Source: JBGVSA01 sp049840475 (GTDB lineage Bacteria; Pseudomonadota; Gammaproteobacteria; Burkholderiales; Rhodocyclaceae). From it: a stretch of DNA of 64,000 nucleotides. The DNA is taken from assembly GCA_049840475.1 (NCBI GenBank), contig JASGKX010000001.1, positions 2,170,001 through 2,234,000 on the forward strand, given 5' to 3'. The notes below the pieces were generated by a model. That model was not told the DNA's origin. It saw only the letters and a list, made by a program, of their open reading frames with translations, and searched no databases. A program made the translations under genes and the position numbers. Below are positions 45,909-57,686 of this stretch, piece by piece (position 1 is the stretch's first letter; every line of letters starts with the position of its first letter).

Positions 45909-45996
45909 GACATCACGGGCGCCCTCTCCGGGTACCCATCGGAAGGGCGACGGCGGTCGGCCGCTATAATGCGCGGCTGACTCGCCGGTTCCGCCC

Positions 45997-48195
<2,199 letters not shown>

Positions 48196-48235
48196 ACGTA
48201 GCGACAGACCGCTTCCAGGGCGCGGCACCAAGACG

Positions 48236-48277
48236 AAACACCCCCTGCATACATGAGTGTGCAGGGGTGTTTTTTTT
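48236..48277 (+). terminator. Intrinsic terminator of uvrD
   Basis: A long hairpin with arms CACCCCCTGCA and TGCAGGGGTGT (one bulged C) and a 10-nt loop, followed by eight T, 41 nt after the stop. Confidence 0.92.
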
Positions 48278-48755
48278 GTGGGATGGCGTTTCGCGGCGTG
48301 ACGGATTTTTCGGCCGCTATGTAGCCGCTTTTCGTCTCGATGATGTGGCGATCCTCACATGGGCTCGCATCAGCACGAGAGCCGAGACCACCTGTCGCTT
48401 GATACGCCGCTTCGTGCCGCAACGCTTGGTCAAGCTGCACTGGTTCCGGCGTTGTGCTGATGGCCCTTGCGCAATTTGTGCATCGGCGTTCGTGTCGCAT
48501 CTTGATGAAGGCGAGCGCACAAAACCCACTCGTTCCGCGAGCGCGCATAGATGATCGCGGACGCGAGCCCCTGTTTTTTCGCTGCATGCCATTGGCGAAA
48601 ATCAAACCACTTCTCGCTGCCAATTGTCGTAGCAAAAACCAAGACGATGGCGACAGAGTTCCGGTAATTTTCTTCATTATTCTCAGAGGGTTCGCATTGA
48701 TCGCACGGGCGGCGATGCATAGCGTTGAGCGATTGCATTTTCACCCTCGCGCTCG
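48278..48755. other. Non-coding stretch upstream of the CgeB-type gene
   Basis: About 480 bp with no ORF that I can support; frames here are short, rich in rare-looking residues and have no ribosome binding site. Composition is more mixed than in neighbouring genes. No clear promoter, operator or RNA structure is seen. It may be a degraded gene or a horizontally acquired junction. Confidence 0.4.
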
Positions 48756-49736
48756 ATGTCGAAGACCTTTCTGGTGGCTGCTCCAACTGGAACGAATCGT
48801 ACGAAAAACGGACGTTGTCTCGGCCGGTCGCTCGAACGGTTGGGCTTCAACGTTCACTTCTTTGACTACGACAGTTGCGGCGCGCTCGCGTGCGTGCCCA
48901 AGCCTTTGCGCGGACAACGATGGGAAAAGGCCGCCAGGGCGCGTGTCAATGAATCACTCATCAAGACCGCTGCTCACCTGCGACCGGACTACTTCCTGTG
49001 TGTGAAAGGGTTGGTGCTATCGCGCGAGACGATTCGTGAGATCGGCAGACTGGGGGCCATGACGATTGGCTACTGGATCGACGATCCTCTCGACCATGCC
49101 CGCTCGCTCATCAATGCCTGCGCGTACGACCTGTACCTCACCAATGACGCGAATAGCGTCGGCGCCTACAGGCATGCGGGGCTGAACAACGTGCATTACT
49201 TCCCGTCCGCCGTCGACGAGACGCTGTTCAGGCCTTGCGAAGCGCAACACGGGGGCGCTCCGGTGAGCTTTGTCGGCACGGTGTCGACGCGTCGCAGAGC
49301 GGTGATCACCGAGGTGCTGGACTTCGACATCCGCGCCTACGGTCCGGGCTGGAAGAAGCAACCCTGGATGCCGGCGGCGAAAGCCGGGCACGAAGTATTC
49401 GGCGACAAACTCAATCAGGTCTTCTCGTCGAGCAAGGTCAACCTGAACATCCACAACTGGTTTGGGCAGGGCACGGCGATGAACCTGCGTCTGTTTGAGG
49501 TCCCCGCCGCGGGCGGTTTCTTGCTCACCGACTGGGTGAAGGAGATCGACGAGCATTTTGTTGACGGCCAGCACATCGCCTGCTGGCGCAGTGTCGAAGA
49601 ACTGCGCGACAAAATCCGCTGGTTTCTGGCACACGAATCAGCGCGTGCGCGCATCGCATCCGAAGGCCATGACCACGTACTCAAGCGCCACACGTATACG
49701 GTCCGTGCGCGCGAACTGCTCGCGCTGGTGGCTTAG
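48756..49736 (+). CDS. CgeB-family glycosyltransferase
   Basis: A 326-aa protein resembling the CgeB/spore-maturation-like glycosyltransferases of the GT-B fold. Features are GYWIDDP, YDLYLTNDANSVGAY, VHYFPSAVDE and, in the C-terminal half, MNLRLFEVPAAGGFLLTD, the usual acceptor of the glycosyl_trans_1_2 family. It probably adds a sugar to a surface polysaccharide. Its stop overlaps that of the convergent O-antigen ligase-like gene. Confidence 0.82.
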   Translation: MSKTFLVAAPTGTNRTKNGRCLGRSLERLGFNVHFFDYDSCGALACVPKPLRGQRWEKAARARVNESLIKTAAHLRPDYFLCVKGLVLSRETIREIGRLGAMTIGYWIDDPLDHARSLINACAYDLYLTNDANSVGAYRHAGLNNVHYFPSAVDETLFRPCEAQHGGAPVSFVGTVSTRRRAVITEVLDFDIRAYGPGWKKQPWMPAAKAGHEVFGDKLNQVFSSSKVNLNIHNWFGQGTAMNLRLFEVPAAGGFLLTDWVKEIDEHFVDGQHIACWRSVEELRDKIRWFLAHESARARIASEGHDHVLKRHTYTVRARELLALVA

Positions 49737-51061
49737 TCGAGCAGCTCTTTGATTGGGCGGGTTGGCAAGCAGGCGCCCACCAACAGGCCGACGAGCGAGA
49801 AAAACACATTGGCCAGTTCGCGATCATAGAAATCATCCGTCGCATTCTTCACCAGCAGTGTCACGATCAGCATGCACAGCGCCATGGCCGCGATCCGGTC
49901 TGGCGACGTGATGCGTGCCATCACCATGCTCTGGTAGAGCAATCCTCCAAGCAGCGCGATGAAAAGCGCCGCACCGATCCAGCCGGTCTGTACCCACATG
50001 CTCAGCAACAGGTTGTGCGGATGCCAGCCGCGATTAAGGCGGGCTGCGCTGTATAGCGGATGGCCGGGCTCGTTGGCTGCGGACGCGGTACGTTTGCTGA
50101 AGCCGGTGCCGATCCACGGTGACTTTTCGCCGATGTCGATCCAGTAACGCCAGATGACGCGACGCGGGTCTTGTTCGATCGCGCTGACCGCGCGCGACAG
50201 GCTGTCATCGCCACGAGCCGCCATTGGCGCCCGCAGATTGAGCAGCGTGACGAGCAGTACGCCACACAACGCGGCAACGGCGCAGGCGCCTAGGCACAGA
50301 CGTGCCGTCACGGCGCGTCGCGCGCCTCGGCGGTGAATGCGGAACGCCACCACGCACACGAACTGCGTCAGCAGACAACCCCAGAACATGCGGTTCTGTG
50401 TGGCCGCGCCGAGTACGACCGCAAGCACGATGGCCGTCACGCCGGTTGGGCGGCTGATGATGCGCGTACGCGTGGCCCACCACAGCACTGGCAGCATGAG
50501 CGCCAGCATGGTCAACGCCTTCCCCGGGCCGGGAAACCAACGCAGCAGTGGTGAGTCCGCCAACGCAGGCGGCAGCCCCAGGGCGATGATGTCGATGCCG
50601 ACACGGGTGCCTGTAATGACGGTGGTCAGTGCAATGAGCGCGAGTCCTAACAGCAGTCCGACAATGGCTTGTCTCACGCGACCCGCACGGCCAAGGTAAT
50701 ACGCGCCGAACAGGCAGCCCACAGGCATCCAGACGTCGGACGCCAACCGGCTAGCGGTGGCGCCGGGGCGCAGCGACCATGCCAGCGACAGCGTGGCAAA
50801 GCCGGCCCACATGAGCAGCGGGAGCCAGACCGCGCACGGCATCGTGGGGTGGAGATGTGAGTCATGGCGATCGCAAACGGCGATGGTCATAGCACAGATC
50901 ACGATGAGCGCCCCCACGAACAAATGCAGCCCATGGGTGTGTGAGATGTGCGCGAGGGCGATCTGCGTTGCCATCAGAATGCCGAGCAACGCCATCACTC
51001 GACTGCTGGATTGAACGGTGTTCGGGGCGTTTGTGGCGTGTTGCGAGAATTCGGACTTCAT
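49733..51061 (-). CDS. O-antigen ligase/polymerase family membrane protein (WaaL/Wzy_C)
   Basis: A 442-aa polytopic protein with about 11-12 spans. A large periplasmic loop (about 250-345) contains RVIWRYWIDIGEKSPWIGTGFSKR and the HPHNLLLSMWVQTG motif with the conserved His and Asn of O-antigen ligases. It likely transfers a polysaccharide onto lipid A core or polymerises it. The stop overlaps the CgeB-type gene stop by 3 nt. A 31-bp inverted repeat lies 45-75 nt upstream of the start. Confidence 0.87.
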   Translation of the reverse strand: MKSEFSQHATNAPNTVQSSSRVMALLGILMATQIALAHISHTHGLHLFVGALIVICAMTIAVCDRHDSHLHPTMPCAVWLPLLMWAGFATLSLAWSLRPGATASRLASDVWMPVGCLFGAYYLGRAGRVRQAIVGLLLGLALIALTTVITGTRVGIDIIALGLPPALADSPLLRWFPGPGKALTMLALMLPVLWWATRTRIISRPTGVTAIVLAVVLGAATQNRMFWGCLLTQFVCVVAFRIHRRGARRAVTARLCLGACAVAALCGVLLVTLLNLRAPMAARGDDSLSRAVSAIEQDPRRVIWRYWIDIGEKSPWIGTGFSKRTASAANEPGHPLYSAARLNRGWHPHNLLLSMWVQTGWIGAALFIALLGGLLYQSMVMARITSPDRIAAMALCMLIVTLLVKNATDDFYDRELANVFFSLVGLLVGACLPTRPIKELLD

Positions 51062-51417
51062 CTGCTTTCATCGCGCGAGAAGGCTATCGGGCGGGCCCAG
51101 TCTTTCGCGTCATGCATATCGCATGTGCATGACGCGTTGGCGCAATTGACGGCGTTGCCATGAAGGTCGTGCGCCATTGCTCTGGCTGCGACGAGCTTCA
51201 CACCGGCGTGCGTTTTTGGGACGCCTGAATGACTTCGAAAGGGCGGAGTAGGAGCCGAGGCAATCACTCAAGGCGAGTCGCCGGCGGCCTGTGTGGTACA
51301 GCCGCACGAGGATGGCACACGCTTTTCGGCGGGGGCTATAAGCAGAGTCGGAAAATTATGTAGGAAGGGGCCACGCTTCGATCGGCGTGGCTGCGCGGTA
51401 TCGCCACCCAGCGGGGG
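51062..51417. other. Intergenic region between cobA and the O-antigen ligase gene
   Basis: A 356-bp gap with no supported ORF. It holds the inverted repeat at 51106-51136. No clear terminator for cobA is visible. Confidence 0.4.
51106..51136. repeat. 31-bp inverted repeat upstream of the O-antigen ligase gene
   Basis: Perfect 11-bp arms CGCGTCATGCA (51106-51116) and TGCATGACGCG (51126-51136) flank a 9-nt spacer. It lies in the promoter or leader of the ligase-like gene and has no T run. It may be an operator or an RNA hairpin. Confidence 0.6.
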
Positions 51418-52206
51418 TTATTTGGTGATGTGCGACGTGCCTTCGAACCACTGCAAGTTGTCGCGCAGGCTCACCACGCCGCCGATGATCAGCAAGGCCG
51501 GCGAAGTGATGCCTGCAGCAATGACCTTGTCCGGCAGTTCTGCGATACCCCCGGTGATCGTCAATTGGCTGGGCAGGGTTGCGTCCTGCACGCATGCTGC
51601 GGGCATATCCGGTGCCATGCCGGCTTCGATCAGGTGGCGGCTGATGCTGGGTAGTGCGCCCAGTCCCATGTAGATCACCACCGTCTGATCGGGGCGTACC
51701 AGCGCGGGCCAGTCGAGCGAGCAGGTGCCGTCCTTGACGTGACCCGTCACGAAGACCAGCGCCTGTGCGTGTTCGCGATGCGTCAGCGGAATGCCGGCAA
51801 ATGCAGCCGCACCCGTCGCGGCGGTAATGCCGGGCACGACTTCAAACTCGATCCCCGCGCCAGCCAGTTCGGCAATTTCTTCGCCGCCCCGGGCGAACAC
51901 GAACGGGTCTCCACCTTTGAGCCGGACCACGTTCTTGCCTGCCAATGCCAGCGTGACCAGCAGCCGATTGATATCCGGCTGCGGCAGCGTGTGATTGCCC
52001 GCTTGCTTGCCGGCATAGATGAATTCCGCATCCTTGCGCGCCAGCGCCAGGATGTCCGGTCCCACCAGCTTGTCGTAGACGATCACGTCAGCCTCGCCGA
52101 TCAGGCGTGCGGCACGCAATGTCAGCAGATCGGCCGCACCGGGGCCGGCTCCGACGAGATGAACCTTGCCGGGCGAGAGAGATGGGGCGGGGGCGTGGTT
52201 TGGCAT
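51418..52206 (-). CDS. cobA: Uroporphyrinogen-III C-methyltransferase
   Basis: A 262-aa SAM-dependent methyltransferase that makes precorrin-2, the branch point to siroheme and cobalamin. Family motifs VHLVGAGPGAADLLTL, GGDPFVFARGGEE, VPGITAATGAA and PLTHRE are present. It is monofunctional, without the CysG N-terminal dehydrogenase/ferrochelatase. No nitrite or sulfite reductase gene is adjacent. QueG in this window needs cobalamin. Confidence 0.95.
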   Translation of the reverse strand: MPNHAPAPSLSPGKVHLVGAGPGAADLLTLRAARLIGEADVIVYDKLVGPDILALARKDAEFIYAGKQAGNHTLPQPDINRLLVTLALAGKNVVRLKGGDPFVFARGGEEIAELAGAGIEFEVVPGITAATGAAAFAGIPLTHREHAQALVFVTGHVKDGTCSLDWPALVRPDQTVVIYMGLGALPSISRHLIEAGMAPDMPAACVQDATLPSQLTITGGIAELPDKVIAAGITSPALLIIGGVVSLRDNLQWFEGTSHITK

Positions 52207-52819
52207 TGCGTGAATCGGAGTCGGTCAAAAGGGCGGTTGTCAGCCAACAATCGTCGAGGCCTGATTCTACCCGCCGCCGCAGGGGACGCGATCCGTCGGT
52301 CTGGAATGCCTGTGTGCCTTCAGGTTCTGCTGCACGGAACGAGCGTGGATGCGCGTGATGATTCGCATTGCCTGCGTACTCCGGCGGACCTTCGGGCAAT
52401 GTTCGCTGCGCTGCGCAATATTGGCTGGCGTCGCCATTGGCGCTTCCTATACTCCTACAGCTTCCGTGGGGAAGGTGGCCGTTACACAGGTCATCGGAAG
52501 CCGCTCTGCCAGCGTGCGCGGGCGCAGCTTCTCCGTCGTACTGCCTCTATCGTTTTGCATGACGAATTCACTCTGGAACGTGCCATGCCTGACAGGTACG
52601 CGTGCCCAACCGGGCAGGCTGCCCACTCGGGAAGAGCGTGCCGCGTATGGCGTGACTGACTTCACGGCATGATTCGCGACCATCGCGTAAGGTGCGTCTG
52701 GCCTGCTCCAGCGCATTGACAAGTGTGCCGGAGTGATGTGAGAGGCGGTTTTCCGAAGGTTCGGCGGCGTCGCAGATCGCGGTTGCCGGAAGGTCTGCGG
52801 TGAGTTCCCGGGGGCGGCG
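52207..52819. other. Gap upstream of the XrtA-associated sugar transferase
   Basis: A 613-bp gap between divergent genes. I looked for a -24/-12 (sigma54) promoter, expected for PrsR control, and found no match with correct spacing. TTGACA at 52716-52721 is a possible -35, but no good -10 follows. Short frames here lack ribosome binding sites, so I report no gene. Confidence 0.4.
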
Positions 52820-54202
52820 ATGCTCAGGCTGTTCAACCACTATTTTCCAAGCAATGCGGTGTTCCAGGTGCTGGTCAACACGGTCGTCCTGTTTCTGGCC
52901 ATCGTCGTGGCGGCTTTTGCAACCAGCGACGGTTCTGCATCGCTGGGCGTCATTGGCCCGTCCGCGCTGTTCTTTGCGATCGTTATGTTGATCGTTGGCA
53001 CAGCACTTGGTTTCTATCGATCACAACGAGAGCGTTCCCTACGCATGTTGCTGGCGCGGGTCGCACTCACGCTCATCATCAGCATTCCCATCGCTTACGG
53101 TGTGTTCCATGCGTTGCCGTGGGGACACATGGAGCACGAGGCACTCGACGCCATCGTGGTCATGTTGCTGGGCGCCGTGCTGTTGACGCGGAGCCTGGCG
53201 CGCGGCAAGCCGCTGAGTTCGCCGTGGAGCCGTCGCGTACTGGTCGTTGGTACGGGCGTCGAAGCCGCGTCGGTGGCGCAGACGATGCAGCACACCAGCA
53301 ACGCCGGCTTGTCGATCGTTGGCTTCTACCCGGTGCCGGGTGTCGACGACCAGCAGGTGCACCCGTCCGAGGTGCTGCCCGCTCGGCACTCGCTGCTGCA
53401 GACGGTGGCCGATCTGGAAGTGGACGAGATCATCATCGCCGTGCGCGAACGTCGCGGCGGCGCATTGCCGCTGGCCCAACTGCTCGACTGCAAGCTTGCC
53501 GGCGTGAAGGTGCTGGATCTGTCCTGCTTCTTCGAGCGCGTGCGCGGTCAGGTGCGGGTCGATACCCTGCGTGCGAGCTGGCTGATCTACGGCGAGGGTT
53601 TTCGTCAGGGCTTTCTGCGCACGCAGATCAAACGGCTGTTTGATCTTTCTGCCGCCATCGTGCTGCTGATTCTGGCCGCGCCTGTGATGCTGCTGGCGAT
53701 GATTGCCATCTACCTCGAAGACGGCGGCCCGCTGCTCTACACGCAAGAACGCGTTGGACAGGGCGGGCGGCTGTTCCATGTCATCAAGTTCCGCAGCATG
53801 CGCAGCGATGCCGAAAGCGACGGCAAGCCGCGTTGGGCTCAGAGCAATGACAGCCGCGTGACGCGTATCGGACGTTTGATCCGCAAAGCGCGTATCGACG
53901 AATTGCCGCAACTGTTCAACGTGCTGCTCGGCGACATGAGCATGGTGGGGCCACGCCCCGAACGCCAGTACTTCGTTGACCAGCTTACGACGCAGATTCC
54001 CTTCTACTCGGTGCGTCACTCGGTCAAGCCGGGTGTGACCGGCTGGGCGCAGGTGCGCTACCAGTACGGCGCCTCGGTCGACGACGCCGTGCAGAAGCTT
54101 CAGTACGACCTCTACTACGTCAAGAATCACACACTGTTCCTCGACCTGATGGTGCTGGCCGAAACCGTGCGCGTGGTGATGACGGGCGAAGGCGCGCACT
54201 GA
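52820..54202 (+). CDS. XrtA/PEP-CTERM-associated sugar transferase (undecaprenyl-phosphate sugar phosphotransferase)
   Basis: A 460-aa polyprenyl glycosylphosphotransferase that starts a repeat unit on undecaprenyl phosphate. Four N-terminal spans (about 10-125), a Rossmann-like middle domain and the C-terminal catalytic domain with KRLFDLSAA, KFRSMR and RIDELPQLFNVLLGDMSMVGPRPE are seen. It matches the form found beside exosortase XrtA loci (EpsB_2 type). It ends 36 nt before prsK. The ATG at 52820 follows GGGGGCGGCG. Confidence 0.9.
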   Translation: MLRLFNHYFPSNAVFQVLVNTVVLFLAIVVAAFATSDGSASLGVIGPSALFFAIVMLIVGTALGFYRSQRERSLRMLLARVALTLIISIPIAYGVFHALPWGHMEHEALDAIVVMLLGAVLLTRSLARGKPLSSPWSRRVLVVGTGVEAASVAQTMQHTSNAGLSIVGFYPVPGVDDQQVHPSEVLPARHSLLQTVADLEVDEIIIAVRERRGGALPLAQLLDCKLAGVKVLDLSCFFERVRGQVRVDTLRASWLIYGEGFRQGFLRTQIKRLFDLSAAIVLLILAAPVMLLAMIAIYLEDGGPLLYTQERVGQGGRLFHVIKFRSMRSDAESDGKPRWAQSNDSRVTRIGRLIRKARIDELPQLFNVLLGDMSMVGPRPERQYFVDQLTTQIPFYSVRHSVKPGVTGWAQVRYQYGASVDDAVQKLQYDLYYVKNHTLFLDLMVLAETVRVVMTGEGAH

Positions 54203-54238
54203 CGTGGGGCGACCGCGCAGGGCGCCGATGGGGGATTG

Positions 54239-56299
54239 ATGCACTCCGCTGTCGAACAGATTTTCTTTTGGTCATTCACCGCCGCCGCGGTGATGTTCGG
54301 CCTGCTGGCGCTGTATCTCGGTACCGGTTGGCGGGGCGGCAAGCTGGGCGGGCTGCTGTTGGGCGCGGTCGGCATGTCGGCGCTGTGGTGTGCCTTCTCG
54401 GCACTGTTCGGCCGATTTGCACCATCTGTGCTGATGCTGCTGGGGGCCGCCATCGCCGGGCTGGCACGCCAGGCACTGTGGTCACTCTTCCTGCTTGGGC
54501 TCCTTCGTGTGGCCGTACCCGCCGATGTGCGTGGCGCCGCTCCGCGTGTTCTTGCAGGTGCCGGTCTGGGGCTGTTCGCCCTGCTGGTCGCGATGACCTT
54601 TTTCGGCGGCCCGCTGAATGTATCCCCGCGAGGGCAGTTGTTGCCCGCATTGCTGTTCGCGATCTGGCAACTGGCGCTGGTGGAGCAGGTGTACCGCAAC
54701 TTTCCGCCGACCTCGCGCTGGGGCATCAAGCCGTTGGTGTTCGGACTCGGTTGTGCCTTCGTATTCGACCTATATCTGTTCGCCGATGCCTTTCTCTTCG
54801 GCCGCATCGATGCCGACGTCGCGGCCATCCGTGGGTTGGTGCACGCGCTTGCTGTTCCGCTGATCGCCATGTCGGCGGTGCGCAGTCATGACTGGACTTT
54901 CCGCGTCACCGTGTCGCGCGAAATGGTGTTCCACACCACCGCGCTTGCCGCGTGCGGTCTGTATCTGCTGCTGGTTTCGGGTGCCGGGTACTACGTGCGC
55001 TGGTTCGGTGGCGACTGGGGCCGCTCGTTGCAGATGGTGCTGCTGTTCTCGGCGTTGCTGCTGCTGGTGGTGATGCTCTTTTCGGGGTCGGTGCGCGCGC
55101 GGTTGCGCGTTTGGGTAGGCAAGCATTTCTTTGTCTATCGCTACGACTACCGCAACGCCTGGCTCAAATTCACGCGCGCACTGACATCGCCGCCCGCCGG
55201 GCAGACGAGCGAGCAAGGTCTGATCGGCGCGCTCGCCAATCTCGTCGAAAGCCCCGGTGGCGTGCTGTGGCAGCGTGATGCGGACGGCATGTTCCGTCCG
55301 CGCGCTTTCTTGTACCAGACCGATCAAGGGGGCGAAGAGCCCGGCGATGGTCCGCTGTGCGTGCTGATGCGCACGCGGGGTTGGATCATCAACGTGGATG
55401 AGTGGCGCGCACGCCCGGAAGCCTATGACGGTATCGCCGTGCCGATGTGGCTGGCGGCGCACGGCGACGCGTGGCTGGTTGTGCCGCTGCTGTGCGAGGA
55501 CGAATTGATCGGTTTTGTCGTGCTGGCCGCTGCGCGCGCGCCGGTCGATGTGAACTGGGAAGTGCTCGATCTGCTCAAGACGGCGAGCCGTCAGGCCGCG
55601 AGTTATCTGGCGCGCGCTACCGCACTGGCCGCCTTGCTCGAAGCGCAGAAGTTCGATTCGTTCAACCGCATGTCGGCGTTCGTGGTGCACGACCTCAAGA
55701 ATCTCGTCGCCCAATTGGCCTTGTTGCTCAAGAACGCGGACCGCCACAAGAATAATCCCGAGTTCCAGGCCGACATGCTGCTCACGGTTGAGAACGTGGC
55801 CGAGCGCATGCGAGCGCTCATGCAGCAGTTGCAGAACAAGTCACCGATGGAGCCGCGACGCCTGGTCGATCTGGCTGAAGTGTGCACGCGCATTGTTGCC
55901 ACGCGTGGCCCCGGCATTGCGCTCGATTGTGACGCGGAGCTGGCCGTGCTGGCACATGCCGAGCGACTCGAGCGCATCATCGGCCACGTCGTGCAGAACG
56001 CCCGCGAGGCGACCCCCGAGAGCGGACACGTCGGCGTCGAAGCGCGCCGAGAAGGTGCTCAGGCCGTCGTGCGCGTGACCGACGAAGGTTGTGGAATGTC
56101 CGCCGAATTCATCCGTGAGCGCCTGTTCCGGCCTTTTCAGACCACCAAGACCAATGGCATGGGGCTGGGCGCATTCGAAGTACAGCAATACATCTCTGAG
56201 CTGGGCGGCCGGGTGGCCGTCGACAGCACCCCCGGCAAGGGCACCCGCGTGACCCTGTACCTGCCTTTGACGAGCCGCGTAGAGCGGTTCGCTGCGTGA
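54239..56299 (+). CDS. prsK: XrtA/PEP-CTERM system histidine kinase PrsK
   Basis: A 686-aa sensor kinase. The N-terminus has about eight to ten membrane spans (to about residue 290), a GAF domain (about 320-460), then a dimerisation helix with HDLKN near residue 480. The ATPase domain has VQNAREATPE, DEGCGM and FRPFQTTKTNGMGLG. The ATG at 54239 follows GGGGGATT. It shares the operon with prsR (5 nt apart). Signal sensed is unknown; it controls exopolysaccharide and PEP-CTERM genes in related bacteria. Confidence 0.93.
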   Translation: MHSAVEQIFFWSFTAAAVMFGLLALYLGTGWRGGKLGGLLLGAVGMSALWCAFSALFGRFAPSVLMLLGAAIAGLARQALWSLFLLGLLRVAVPADVRGAAPRVLAGAGLGLFALLVAMTFFGGPLNVSPRGQLLPALLFAIWQLALVEQVYRNFPPTSRWGIKPLVFGLGCAFVFDLYLFADAFLFGRIDADVAAIRGLVHALAVPLIAMSAVRSHDWTFRVTVSREMVFHTTALAACGLYLLLVSGAGYYVRWFGGDWGRSLQMVLLFSALLLLVVMLFSGSVRARLRVWVGKHFFVYRYDYRNAWLKFTRALTSPPAGQTSEQGLIGALANLVESPGGVLWQRDADGMFRPRAFLYQTDQGGEEPGDGPLCVLMRTRGWIINVDEWRARPEAYDGIAVPMWLAAHGDAWLVVPLLCEDELIGFVVLAAARAPVDVNWEVLDLLKTASRQAASYLARATALAALLEAQKFDSFNRMSAFVVHDLKNLVAQLALLLKNADRHKNNPEFQADMLLTVENVAERMRALMQQLQNKSPMEPRRLVDLAEVCTRIVATRGPGIALDCDAELAVLAHAERLERIIGHVVQNAREATPESGHVGVEARREGAQAVVRVTDEGCGMSAEFIRERLFRPFQTTKTNGMGLGAFEVQQYISELGGRVAVDSTPGKGTRVTLYLPLTSRVERFAA

Positions 56300-56306
56300 T
56301 TCAATC

Positions 56307-57686
56307 ATGAGTGCTTCTCCCGACAAGATGCGCACGCTGCTGATCGTTGAAGACGATCCCGCTTTGCAGCGCCAACTCAAATGGGCTTTCGACGACTTCG
56401 AAGTCGTGCTCGCTTCCGACCGTGAATCGGCCATCGCCCAGTTGCGACGTTTCGAGCCCGCCGTCGTGACGATGGACCTGGGGCTTCCGCCCGCGCCCGA
56501 CGATGTGACCGAGGGCATGCGCCTGCTGGAGGAAATCCTCGCGCTGTCACCCGATACCAAAGTCATCGTGCTGACCGGCCAGCATGACCGCGAGCACGCT
56601 GTGCGTGCCATCGGATTGGGCGCGTATGACTTCTTCCCCAAGCCGTTCGAACCGGAGATGCTGCAGCTGACCATCGCTCGCGCGCATCGCTACTACGAAC
56701 TGCAACAAGAGAATCACCGGCTGGCCGCGTTGCAGGGATCGGGAGCCTTGTCCGGTCTGCTCAGTCGCGACCCTGGCATGCTGCGCATCTGCCGCACCAT
56801 CGAAAAGGTCGCACCCAGCAATGTCACCGTGATGCTGCTCGGTGAAAGCGGCACCGGCAAGGAACTGCTGGCGCGCGGGGCGCACGATCTTTCGTCGCGT
56901 CGCGGCGAACGTTTTGTGGCCATCAATTGCGCGGCCATTCCCGACACGCTGCTCGAGGCCGAGCTATTCGGCTATGAGCGCGGCGCGTTCACCGGCGCGG
57001 TGAAACAGACTCCAGGCAAGTTCGAACTGGCGCACAAGGGCACGCTGTTTCTCGACGAAATCGGGGATCTGCCGCTGCCGCTGCAATCGAAGCTGCTGCG
57101 CTTTCTGCAAGAGCGGCGCGTCGAGCGTATCGGCGGGCGCGAGGAGATTCCCGTCAACGTGCGCGTGGTGTGTGCCACGCACCAGAATCTGCAAGCCAAG
57201 ATTCGCGACGGCAGCTTCCGCGAAGACCTTTTCTATCGCCTCGCCGAGATCGTGGTGGACATCCCGCCGCTGCGTGTGCGCGAAGGTGACGCAAGCCTCA
57301 TCGCGCATGCCTTCGTGCAGCGCTACGCGCAGGAGAATCGCCGCGGCAGCATGGTGCTGACCGAAGACGCGATCGCGGCGATCGAGCAATACGACTGGCC
57401 GGGCAATGTGCGCGAACTCGAAAACCGCATCAAGCGCGCGGTGGTGATGGCGGAAGGCAATCGCATCACCGCCGATGACGTTGGGCTTACGGCGGAAGAA
57501 GAGGACTTCTCCGCGCTCAATCTGCGGCAAGTGCGCGAAGAGGCCGAGCGCCGCGCGGTGGTACGCGTACTGGCGCGCGTCAACGGCAACATCGCCCGCG
57601 CGGCAGAAGTGCTCGGTGTGTCGCGCCCCACGCTGTATGACCTGATGAACCGGTTCAGCATTCGCAAGGACGTCGCCCAGACATGA
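56307..57686 (+). CDS. prsR: PEP-CTERM-box response regulator PrsR (sigma54 activator)
   Basis: A 459-aa NtrC-type regulator. The receiver has VEDD (14-17) and phospho-acceptor D57 in TMDLGLPP. The AAA+ domain has Walker A GESGTGKE (179-186) and the sigma54 contact loop GAFTGA (226-231). A Fis-type helix-turn-helix (about 425-450) ends the protein. It pairs with PrsK and overlaps prsT by 4 nt (ATGA). Targets should carry -24/-12 promoters. Confidence 0.95.
   Translation: MSASPDKMRTLLIVEDDPALQRQLKWAFDDFEVVLASDRESAIAQLRRFEPAVVTMDLGLPPAPDDVTEGMRLLEEILALSPDTKVIVLTGQHDREHAVRAIGLGAYDFFPKPFEPEMLQLTIARAHRYYELQQENHRLAALQGSGALSGLLSRDPGMLRICRTIEKVAPSNVTVMLLGESGTGKELLARGAHDLSSRRGERFVAINCAAIPDTLLEAELFGYERGAFTGAVKQTPGKFELAHKGTLFLDEIGDLPLPLQSKLLRFLQERRVERIGGREEIPVNVRVVCATHQNLQAKIRDGSFREDLFYRLAEIVVDIPPLRVREGDASLIAHAFVQRYAQENRRGSMVLTEDAIAAIEQYDWPGNVRELENRIKRAVVMAEGNRITADDVGLTAEEEDFSALNLRQVREEAERRAVVRVLARVNGNIARAAEVLGVSRPTLYDLMNRFSIRKDVAQT

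Noticed and set aside
52207..52819. Sigma54 promoter for PrsR control
   Set aside because: Several GGC stretches were tested, but none has GG and GC 12 bp apart in the right context.
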